Positions 16,979 through 25,300 of a stretch of 64,000 nucleotides of DNA are shown one piece after another. Where the stretch lies: contig NZ_JBNTQY010000001.1 of NCBI RefSeq assembly GCF_051209875.1, positions 4,650,001-4,714,000 of the forward strand. Reading direction: 5' to 3'. The stretch is from Emticicia sp051209875. Lineage in GTDB: Bacteria; Bacteroidota; Bacteroidia; Cytophagales; Spirosomataceae. The notes under the pieces are model-generated. The model was not told where the DNA came from and made no database searches. It saw nothing but the letters and a program-made list of their open reading frames with translations. A program made the translations under genes and the position numbers. Numbering within the stretch: position 1 is the stretch's first letter; each line of letters starts with the position of its first letter.

Positions 16979-17913
16979 TTCAAATTTGAAAAAATATATG
17001 TTTTTATTCCATCAAAATCATTGCTATGAAACCATTGAAATGCATCTTGATTTTTAAACCAAGTCATTTGTCGTTTGGCATATCTTCTTGAATTACGTTT
17101 CAGTAAATCTACCATCGTGGTATAGTCATAACTTCCATTCAAATAATCAAAAACCTCTTTATAACCTACTGTTTGCAAAGCATTATGGTGTCGGTAATCG
17201 AGTAAACTTTTTACCTCTTCCAACAAACCATTTTTCAACATCAAGTCCATTCGCTGATTGATTCGCTCATACAATTCTTCTCGTGGTCGTTCGATTCCTA
17301 TTTTTATGATATTAAAACTTCGCTTAACTGGCTCTTTTTTATGAAATGAGGAAAAAGGCTTGCCCGTACTTAAACAAACCTCCAATGCCCGTACTACTCG
17401 TTGTGAATTTTGTAAATCGGCAGTTTGACAATATTCTGGATCTAATTCTCTTAACTCTTGAGCTAAAACATCAAGTTCTCCATTATTTAATCTTTGCATC
17501 AATGCTTCACGCAATGCTAAAGGTGCTTCTGGCATTTCGTCGAGTCCATCGGTAATAGCTTTGATGAAAAGCCCCGAGCCGCCTGTCATAATTGCCACTT
17601 GCTTTCTTTGAAAAATATCATTTTCTAATAACTTAATGGCATCTCTTTCAAAATCTCCTGCACTATAATACTCATTGATATGGTGTGAGTCAACGAAATG
17701 ATGCACCACTCCAGCCATTTCTTGTGAAGTAGGTTTAGCCGTACCAATGCTCAATTCTGTGTAAAATTGTCGAGAATCTGACGAAATAATTTCGGTATTT
17801 AATAGTTTAGCCAGCTTTACACACAGTTCGGTTTTGCCAACAGCAGTTGGCCCAGCAATAATAATTAAGTTACTTTTTATAGGGTTTGAAGTCAAATTTT
17901 CAGAAACGAGCAT
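16975..17913 (-). CDS. miaA: tRNA dimethylallyltransferase
   Basis: Adds a dimethylallyl group to N6 of A37 in tRNAs reading UNN codons. 312 residues, normal length. The P-loop is AGPTAVGKTEL (about residues 20-30); the substrate region SSDSRQFYTELSIGTAKPT, the GGSGLFIKAITDGLD segment and the C-terminal YAKRQMTWFKNQ are all as in the family. The stop overlaps the next gene's start by four bases. It is divergent from the DUF4230 gene, with a word-repeat hairpin in between. Confidence 0.97.
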   Translation of the reverse strand: MLVSENLTSNPIKSNLIIIAGPTAVGKTELCVKLAKLLNTEIISSDSRQFYTELSIGTAKPTSQEMAGVVHHFVDSHHINEYYSAGDFERDAIKLLENDIFQRKQVAIMTGGSGLFIKAITDGLDEMPEAPLALREALMQRLNNGELDVLAQELRELDPEYCQTADLQNSQRVVRALEVCLSTGKPFSSFHKKEPVKRSFNIIKIGIERPREELYERINQRMDLMLKNGLLEEVKSLLDYRHHNALQTVGYKEVFDYLNGSYDYTTMVDLLKRNSRRYAKRQMTWFKNQDAFQWFHSNDFDGIKTYIFSNLK

Positions 17914-17945
17914 TTTACTTAGTCTAATGAATATACTACAATTTT

Positions 17946-18051
17946 ATTGATTTGAAGATTTGAAAATTTGAAAATGGTAGTTAATTCACTAATAATCAGC
18001 TAATTATAAAAATAACTTCCAAATTTTCAAATCAACAAATCTCCAAATTAC
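17946..18051. repeat. GATTTGAAAATTTG inverted repeat between miaA and DUF4230 gene
   Basis: Left arm 17946-17979 reiterates GATTTGAA/AATTTGAA; right arm 18016-18051 carries the complements. GATTTGAAAATTTG at 17957-17970 is exactly complementary to CAAATTTTCAAATC at 18020-18033. The loop is AT-rich. This copy sits between divergent genes, unlike most members of the class. Confidence 0.65.
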
Positions 18052-18145
18052 TGTATTTACAAAATAATGAATTTGCCTAAAATTAAGACTTTTTCAAGAA
18101 ATTTGTTCTAAATTTATTCATTCTCTCATTCAACTATAAAAAAAC

Positions 18146-18784
18146 ATGGATATTTTGCTTTTTCTCGTATCAATCGCCATCGGCGGAATTGCCGCTTGGC
18201 AGATTTTCAATTGGATGTACGGCAAAAAACTCCGTGATAACAAAGACCAACTTCGCCAAGAATCAACACTCCTACTCGAACGCATCGAAAAAGTCTTTAA
18301 AGTGGTCGTAGCAGAAGGTTATTTCACCGAAATCTATGATCATAATAGCCGAAAAGAATTTTTAGGCTTTTTCAATGTCAATAAAAAAGCCTTGGTTATT
18401 TCAAGAGCTAAAGTTTCAGTAGGATTTGATTTTGGTAGAATGAAAGTCAAACGAGATGAAACTTCTCGTAAATTGATAATTGAAGAATTTCCAGAAGCCG
18501 AAGTACTTTCGATTGATACTGATTATAAATTTTATGACATCAACCAAGGTTGGCTCAATAAATTCAACCATGAAGATTATACGAATATCTTGAATGAAGC
18601 TAAAAAAGTAATGCAAGACAAAGCACTCACAAGCGATTTACCTAAAGTTGCCAACCGCCAAGTAGGATTGATGATGACACAACTGGCAGCTTCGATGAAT
18701 TGGGAAGTTGAGTTTAAACAATTGCCCCAATCAAAACCTAAAGAATTAAGTGAATTTGTGGAGTTTCAAGAGGTGCAAGAGTAA
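18146..18784 (+). CDS. Membrane-anchored DUF4230 protein
   Basis: 212 residues; an N-terminal membrane helix (about 2-24, MDILLFLVSIAIGGIAAWQIF) anchors a soluble DUF4230 domain that contains ELRI-like RIEKVFKVVVAEGYFTEIY, then LVISRAKVSVGFDFGRM and the C-terminal LTSDLPKVANRQVGLM. The family is widespread in Bacteroidota and Firmicutes with no established activity. It is followed 59 bases later by mtgA, also a membrane-anchored envelope protein, suggesting an envelope role (inference). Confidence 0.85.
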   Translation: MDILLFLVSIAIGGIAAWQIFNWMYGKKLRDNKDQLRQESTLLLERIEKVFKVVVAEGYFTEIYDHNSRKEFLGFFNVNKKALVISRAKVSVGFDFGRMKVKRDETSRKLIIEEFPEAEVLSIDTDYKFYDINQGWLNKFNHEDYTNILNEAKKVMQDKALTSDLPKVANRQVGLMMTQLAASMNWEVEFKQLPQSKPKELSEFVEFQEVQE

Positions 18785-18843
18785 ATGAATAATGGTTTGT
18801 GTGATAAAAAAAAGTTTACGACTTTTGCAAAAACTATGACCCG

Positions 18844-19635
18844 ATGGCTATGAAAGATTCCCGTGACAATAAAAATACATTCAGAACAAAAAACACTAAA
18901 CCTTCTGCTGCTGCTCAAAAGAAATCAGAGGCCTTGAAAAGTAAAATCAAACGTTGGTTAATCAAAATCACTTTGTATTTTTTGGCTATTTCTATTGGCT
19001 TGGTTGTTTTATATAAGTTTGTGCCTGTTCCGATTACTTCTACCATGATTTCTCGTAAAATGTCAGCTATCATCAATGGCGAAGATAGCGAGATTTATTA
19101 CGATTGGACATCCTACGAAAATATTTCAAAAGAAGCTCCTTTAGCAGTTGTTGCTGCCGAAGACCAACTTTTCCCCGAACATTTTGGATTCGATTTTGAA
19201 GCAATGGCCAATGCTTTTAACCGTAACCAAAAAGGTAAAAAATTACGTGGAGCAAGTACACTTTCACAACAAGTTGCCAAAAATGTATTCCTTTGGCAAT
19301 CAAGGAGTTATATCAGAAAAATCTTTGAAGTTTACTTTACTTTTTTGATAGAAGTGATTTGGGGAAAAGAACGCATTTTGGAAGTTTATCTCAATGTTGC
19401 CGAAATGGGAAAAATGACTTTTGGTGTAGAAGAAGCATCTAAAAGATACTACGGAAAATCTGCTCAAAATATCAGCCGTGAACAAGCGGCTCGCATAGCG
19501 GCTGTTTTGCCAAGCCCTATCAAATGGTCGGTTGCTAAGCCTGGCCCTTATGTCAATCGCCGTACGGCACAAATCGTTCGTCAAATGCGAGCTTTGGGTG
19601 GCGTGGCTTATATTAAGGATTTGAGGAGTTTTTGA
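18844..19635 (+). CDS. mtgA: Monofunctional peptidoglycan glycosyltransferase
   Basis: Polymerises lipid II glycan chains at the outer face of the inner membrane. 263 residues: basic cytoplasmic tail, membrane helix (about 39-60), then a GT51 domain. The catalytic motif AAEDQLFPEHFGFD, the second motif RGASTLSQQVAKNVFLWQSR and the third ERILEVYLNVAEMG are all intact. No transpeptidase domain follows, as expected for MtgA. The last 41 bases (19593-19633) are repeated downstream of the next gene at 20334-20374, which is unusual. The start could also be the Met two codons later. Confidence 0.95.
   Translation: MAMKDSRDNKNTFRTKNTKPSAAAQKKSEALKSKIKRWLIKITLYFLAISIGLVVLYKFVPVPITSTMISRKMSAIINGEDSEIYYDWTSYENISKEAPLAVVAAEDQLFPEHFGFDFEAMANAFNRNQKGKKLRGASTLSQQVAKNVFLWQSRSYIRKIFEVYFTFLIEVIWGKERILEVYLNVAEMGKMTFGVEEASKRYYGKSAQNISREQAARIAAVLPSPIKWSVAKPGPYVNRRTAQIVRQMRALGGVAYIKDLRSF
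19593..19633 (+). repeat. Direct repeat copy 1 (mtgA 3' end)
   Basis: 41 bases starting TTTGGGTGGCGTGGC at the 3' end of mtgA. It recurs at 20334-20374 with a single, synonymous AGG-to-AGA difference, so the two copies bracket the Uma2 gene. Confidence 0.9.
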
Positions 19636-19691
19636 TGAAAAAGCTATGAAATTTCAACAAATCATTAACTTCGTAAAAATATTTTAAAGAA

Positions 19692-20297
19692 ATGTCTATT
19701 TCAGAATTAATGCACGCCCCTGATTTACGGGCAATATTAGATGAATTAGAAACTGCTTGGAATGAAGAGCAGAAGAAAAGACATGAGTTTTGGGCAGATG
19801 TTGATGAAAACCAAAAAGCAGAATTCATCATGGGCGAAATAATTTACCATTCGCCTGTGTATGGTCGTCATTGGATGGCTTCAAGTAACCTTTCGAGACA
19901 TCTTCTACCATACGTTTATAATAATGATTTAGGTAAAATCGCCTACGAAAAAGTAATGGTTCGACTAACTCGCAACGACTACGAACCCGATATTTGTTTT
20001 TGGACAAAAGAGCGTGCTAAAGATTTTCAGCAAAAACAGTCGGCATTTCCGCCACCCGATTTTATTATAGAAATCCTTTCTGATAGTACAAAAGAGCGTG
20101 ATTATGGTATAAAAATGACAGACTACGCTCTTCATGAGGTAAAAGAGTATTGGATTATAGACACTGATAATCACACAGTTGAGCAATATCTATTGAAAAA
20201 CAAAACTTTTGAATTAGCTCAAAAGCTAAAAGATGGCATGATAGATTCAGAAGTTATAACGGGTTTTAAAATAGCTGTAAAAGAAATATTTGAGTAG
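19692..20297 (+). CDS. Uma2 family putative endonuclease (DUF820)
   Basis: 201 residues with the PD-(D/E)XK nuclease-like core of Uma2: EFIMGEIIYHSP, then YEPDICFW, FIIEILSDSTKERDYGIKMTDYA and VKEYWIID, matching the catalytic Asp, Glu-x-Leu-Ser and the following helix. The family is highly multiplied in Cyanobacteria and some Bacteroidota and thought to be mobile or selfish; the biological role is uncertain. The gene is bracketed by a 41-base direct repeat of the mtgA tail (19593-19633 and 20334-20374), consistent with a cassette-like insertion. Confidence 0.88.
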   Translation: MSISELMHAPDLRAILDELETAWNEEQKKRHEFWADVDENQKAEFIMGEIIYHSPVYGRHWMASSNLSRHLLPYVYNNDLGKIAYEKVMVRLTRNDYEPDICFWTKERAKDFQQKQSAFPPPDFIIEILSDSTKERDYGIKMTDYALHEVKEYWIIDTDNHTVEQYLLKNKTFELAQKLKDGMIDSEVITGFKIAVKEIFE

Positions 20298-20333
20298 CGT
20301 TTCTTTTCCTACTCTATTCTCAGCAACAGAGTT

Positions 20334-20374
20334 TTTGGGTGGCGTGGCTTATATTAAGGATTTGAGAAGTTTTT
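20334..20374 (+). repeat. Direct repeat copy 2 (second mtgA tail)
   Basis: Near-identical to 19593-19633. The reading frame is preserved as LGGVAYIKDLRSF followed by TAA. There is no mtgA body in front of it; the sequence upstream is the Uma2 3' flank. Confidence 0.9.
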
Positions 20375-20446
20375 AATAATAGTCACTCGCTATGAAGTGA
20401 GCGACTGCTGAGTTCAGCTCATATCGATTCTATAATTTACTCCTTA

Positions 20447-20605
20447 TCAGACTCTTACAACAAGCGGCTGGGTAATTTTAGCTTTGGCATTTTTTCTTTT
20501 TGCTAAAAAATCACTAAATGCTTTTTGGTCTTCTATGCTTGGCTTGTGTGTATCAAACTCAATATCGACATAGTCCAAGATCTTGAAATCAATCTTTGTT
20601 TTCAT
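20447..20605 (-). CDS. Small 52-residue protein overlapping GNAT gene
   Basis: The reading frame is ATG at 20603-20605 to TGA at 20447-20449, encoding MKTKIDFKILDYVDIEFDTH and a Lys-rich C-terminal half. It overlaps the end of the GNAT pseudogene by 17 bases in another frame, so translational coupling is likely. I do not recognise a domain. A small partner encoded next to an acetyltransferase recalls toxin-antitoxin arrangements, but there is no direct support for that. It remains intact although its partner is broken. Confidence 0.5.
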   Translation of the reverse strand: MKTKIDFKILDYVDIEFDTHKPSIEDQKAFSDFLAKRKNAKAKITQPLVVRV

Positions 20606-21107
20606 CTTTAAAATACCTTTTAATTAATTTTATTGCTTCGGGAGTATCAATAAACATTTGATTTCCTCTAAATTGTTTAGCTCCTAAAGTCTTTTCATAA
20701 TGGTCTATTAATTTAGTTTTTGAAACAAATGATACGATACCATCGTAACCCAATTCCAAAGATTTTTTACATGCAAAAGCAATTAAATTCCCAGCCACAC
20801 CTGCGTATAATTTTTCAGGTCCTTTATTAAAAAATGAACTTTCTATTAGGTGCATGTAAATATGGTCATTCTTATCTTCTATAGAAAGTAATCCCTGAAT
20901 GACTTTTGTATTTTCTTCAGTAACTAATTAATAAACGTTTCTTTCTGAATAACTCAATTCTTTTATCCAATTAAAGACCCATTTATTTGATGAGAAACCC
21001 TTTTCTCCTTTTTTAAATGGCAAAATAAGTGTACTAAATGTTTCTCCAGAAATAATATTCTCAATTGAATTTGTTAGTTTATCTATCTCAATATCTATTT
21101 CTTTCAT
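20589..21107 (-). pseudogene. GNAT-like acetyltransferase interrupted by a nonsense codon
   Basis: From the ATG at 21105-21107 one frame runs to the TGA at 20589-20591 (172 codons plus stop) with a single in-frame TAA at 20928-20930, codon 60. Sequence resumes in the same frame with LVTEENTKVIQGLLSIED and then GNLIAFACKKSLELGYDGIV, the acetyl-CoA pyrophosphate-binding region and helix of GNAT folds, and SKTKLIDHYEKTLGAKQF. One base change (for example AAA to TAA) would explain it. The C-terminal part alone could start at the ATG at 20853-20855 (88 residues). Substrate unknown. Either a recent pseudogene or an assembly error. Confidence 0.75.
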
Positions 21108-21256
21108 TATAGTTTTGTGTGTATTTGATTATAAATTTACAAAAAACTGTTGAATAAACATACTTTTTTCACTAAATGCTCATTATTCTCCTCGAAGCAA
21201 CAAACTTCGCAAAACAGAAGTAAGTTTTACATTACCTTCACTCATCCAAAATTTCA

Positions 21257-22255
21257 TCACCATTCCATCCTTGGCAAAGGACTCACTTCTTGGCTTGAAA
21301 AATCGCCTTTTAAATATTTAAAATGTGCAGCCATAGCAATCATGCCAGCATTGTCGGTACAATATTGAAATGCGGGAATATAAACGTTCCAATTTTCTTT
21401 TTCGCCCATCTCTTGTAGCGTTTTTCTTAAACCCGAATTTGCAGAAACTCCTCCTGCAATAGCCACCTCTTTGATGTTCAGGTCACGTGCCGCTCGGCGT
21501 AGTTTTTGTAGTACCATTCGTACCAAAGTGTGCTGCACACTGGCACAAATATCGTTGAGGTTTTCTTCAATAAAGTTTGGATTTTCGGCAACTCTTTTCT
21601 TTAAAAAATACAAGATAGAAGTCTTGATTCCGCTAAATGAAAAGTTATATTGTGGCATTTCTGACAAAGGAAATTCGTATGCCAATGGATTACCCAATTG
21701 TGCATATTTATCTACCAAAGGCCCCCCAGGATAAGGTAAACCTAATAATTTGGCAGTTTTATCAAATGCTTCACCTACGGCATCATCTTGGGTTTCACCC
21801 AAAACCTCCATTTGATCATAATCTTTGATTAAGACAATTTGAGTATGACCACCACTGACAGTCAAACAAAGAAAGGGAAAAGCGGGCTTTGGTTCATCTA
21901 TAAAATGTGCCAACACATGAGCTTGCATGTGATTGACTTCAATCAAAGGAATGTGTAGAGCCAATGCCATTGCTTTAGCAAACGATGTTCCTACCAATAA
22001 TGAGCCAAGAAGCCCAGGCCCACGAGTAAAAGCTATGGCATTTAGTTCTTTTTTTGTTATCTTCGCAACTTCTATAGCTTTTTCAACGACCCTAACAATG
22101 TGTTGTTGATGAGCACGGGAGGCAAGTTCGGGAACAACGCCCCCATAAAGTTCGTGAATTAGTTGTCCAGCAACAATGTTGGAGCCTATTTTTCCGTTAG
22201 AAATTACGGCCGCTGACGTATCGTCGCATGAAGATTCGATTGCTAAAATATTCAA
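21257..22255 (-). CDS. tsaD: tRNA N6-adenosine threonylcarbamoyltransferase
   Basis: Transfers threonylcarbamoyl from TC-AMP to A37 of ANN-decoding tRNAs. I start at the TTG at 22253-22255, which gives the conserved N-terminus LNILAIESSCDDTSAAV; the longer frame would begin at another TTG inside a palindrome and adds 17 unrelated residues. No ATG is available. The Fe/Zn-binding motif NHMQAHVLAHF and the ASKA motifs VSGGHTQIVLIKD and AIAGGVSANSGLR are intact. About 332 residues, normal. It is divergent from tamB. Confidence 0.95.
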   Translation of the reverse strand: MNILAIESSCDDTSAAVISNGKIGSNIVAGQLIHELYGGVVPELASRAHQQHIVRVVEKAIEVAKITKKELNAIAFTRGPGLLGSLLVGTSFAKAMALALHIPLIEVNHMQAHVLAHFIDEPKPAFPFLCLTVSGGHTQIVLIKDYDQMEVLGETQDDAVGEAFDKTAKLLGLPYPGGPLVDKYAQLGNPLAYEFPLSEMPQYNFSFSGIKTSILYFLKKRVAENPNFIEENLNDICASVQHTLVRMVLQKLRRAARDLNIKEVAIAGGVSANSGLRKTLQEMGEKENWNVYIPAFQYCTDNAGMIAMAAHFKYLKGDFSSQEVSPLPRMEW

Positions 22256-22301
22256 AGTTAACCCTTTATTATTAAAAAGTACAAAATTAACACTATTGTA
22301 A

Positions 22302-22320
22302 CACAATTTTCTAAATTGTG
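22302..22320. repeat. CACAATTT-type short palindrome
   Basis: CACAATTTTCTAAATTGTG is a 19-base hairpin in the divergent tsaD/tamB region, near-identical to the one at 8477-8495 read on the other strand. It lies over the possible upstream TTG of tsaD. Confidence 0.65.
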
Positions 22321-22366
22321 GCTAATAAAATAAATTAAGCAGCAAGTCTATCACTTGTTCTTCATC

Positions 22367-25300
22367 ATGCGAAAGGCACTAAAAATATTCACCCTAACAC
22401 TCATTTCTCTTGTCGTTATTGCTATGATGAGTGGTTTGTTGATGTTTACGCCGGTGCCGAATTCTTTATTAATTCTTATCTCCCTCTTATTGCTTTGTTT
22501 GGTATTGGCTTATTATTCCAAACGAGCGATTTCTACCTTAATACTTATTCTTATTTTGGGTTTTGGTTTGGTATTTTATGCCATGCAATTACCTCAATTT
22601 CAGACCAGTTCACTTCAAAAAGCAACAGAATTATTATCAAAAAAATTAGGTTCAAAAGTTAAAATCGAAAAGGCACGCATGACGTGGTTTGATGAAATTA
22701 CACTCGAAAACATCACGATTTATGACCAAAAAGACCGTGAAATGATTTTTGTGAAAGAACTGTATGTCAATTGTAAAACCAATTTTTCATTTAATTGGGA
22801 AAAAATTCTGACTTTCGATAATAACCTTGATTATGTCATGATTCGAAATCCCCGAGTCAAGTTGATTTATGAACCAGACGGAGATTTAAATATTGATAAA
22901 TGGCTCGCAAAAATTGATGAACTTACAGCCTCGGCAGATACAACAAACCGACTCAAAGGCGAGCATAATATTCCATTTACGATTGATGAAGCCTATATCC
23001 AAGATGGTACTTTTACACTTGAAGACCCCGATAAAAAACGTTTTCCAAAGGAAGAGTTTGACTACAATAACTTTACCTTTAATAATGTTGATGGCAACAT
23101 CAAAAACTTTTTCATTCAAGGCGATACGATTACGTTTGGATTGAAAAACATGAAAGGAATTGACCGTCGCAGCGACTTGGCTATCAAACAGTTAGATACA
23201 AAATTCTTTTATTCTCGAAAGGCCATGCAGCTCAATGAACTGAATGCCAAAATAAATAATTCAACGCTCAAAAATTCAGTTCGATTTACGTATTTTAGTC
23301 CAAGAGATTTTGGTGATTTCAATGAAAAAGTAGTAATGAAGGGCGACTTGAAAGACTGCGAAATTGATGCTCAGGATCTCGGAAGATTTGCTCCAGAAAT
23401 GTATGCTTACAAAGAAAAATATTTGCTAAATGGTGATTTTGAAGGTACTGTCCATAATTTTCGGGTGAAAGAGTTTAACCTAAAATTTGGCAAAAACAGC
23501 TATCTTGATGGAGATATTGCTTTCAAAAACCTACCTGATTTGGAAAAAGCAGACATGATTCTTAATTGGAAACTGAGTCAAATTGATGCTTCAGATGCCC
23601 GACAATACGTGGGAGATTCTTTGTATTTGCAGCACGTATACAAATTTGGCGTTGTCAATTTTGCAGGAAATTTCAAAGGGGTTTACAATGATTTTACAAC
23701 AGATGCTTTTGTAAAATCGGCGATGGGTAATGTGGGGGGGAATATTAAGATAAAGATTCCAATGGGAAAAGCATTACCGACCTACTCAGGCTCAATAATG
23801 GTTGATAATTTAGAGTTAGGAAAATTGGTTGATGAGTCTGATTTCTTACAGAAACTGTCGTTTTCTGGTAAAATAGAAGGACAGGGATTTACCATAAAAG
23901 ATGCTGCTTTAGACTTTGATGGTAAAGTCCAGCATATTTGGTTCAATGGGTATGATTTCAAAAATATCACTGTTGATGGCAGAATGAGCCAATCACTTTT
24001 TGATGGCCGAGTGAGTGTGAAAGATACCAATTTATCATTTAACGTAGGAGGTAAAGTTGATTTTGCTAAAGCATTAAACAAGTTTGATATACATGGTATT
24101 GTTCAAAATGCCAACTTGAAACCCTTAGGTTATTCCAAAAATGATGTAAAACTCCGTTCGGAAATTGACCTTGATTTTCAAGGAAATGAGTTAGACAATT
24201 GGCTTGGTGAAGCAAAGTTTTTGCGTACCGTTTTACAGTATGATAAACGATTCCTTGGAATTGACTCAGTATTTGTAACCTCCTCGCTATCAAACAATTC
24301 CAGAAATATAAGTTTACTTTCCGAATTTTTCAATATTGACATTTCAGGCAGATTTACACCAAGTAGGGTAATTTCCGACTTAACTCGTTTATCAAAAGAA
24401 TACACCCAATATTTCTTCGACAAAGAGCAAATTCGTTTAGATTATTATGCTCAATTACCCTATGCAGATGTAGCCAATAAATACCAGTTAGGCTATAAAG
24501 TCACTTTCAAAAAACCAGAGCCATTTTTTGCTTATTTCTACCCAGATTTATATATTTCACATGGTACAGAATTAAGTGGAAATCTCAATATCAGAAATAC
24601 AGCAGAACTTTCTTTATCAGGAAAAATCGACACGCTTCGACATGGAAATTTGGCATTTTATAACAATGAATTAGATTTTAATACTTCAAAAGAAGCCATT
24701 TCGCCTAAGATTTTGACCTCCTTGATTTTTAATTCTGAAAAACAAAAATTAGGTGACATGACTCCCACTGAAAAAATGGAAGTTTCGGGTGCTTGGGGAC
24801 AAGGGAATGTGATTGAGTTTGATGGAAGAATCAGACAACAGGATAGTCAAAATAAAGCACAGGCTTTTGGGAAGTTGACATTTTTATCAGAAGGACTCGA
24901 TATTACATTCAACCCTAAAAACACTAAACTTGACCTACTCGGTAGCCAATGGATGTTGGGGAAAAACAATTTAATTAACATTCATAAAACTGATATTTGT
25001 TTTCAAGATGTAGCTCTTTCCAGTCTCAATCAAAGTATATCACTCAATGGCTCATTTTCAGAAGATTCTACCAAAGAATCACTTATAGAAATTCATGATT
25101 TTGATTTGCAGACCTTAAAGCCACTTTCAGACCTTGACCTAAAAGGGATTGTTAATGGAAAAATGATGTTGAGAGATATTTATGATGACGCTGTCATTAC
25201 AAGTGATTTTAATATTGATGAGTTGATTTATAAGAATATTTTGATTGGTACGGTAGCAAGTGAAGTACTCTGGGACAACCTCAAACAAAAACTCAATATC

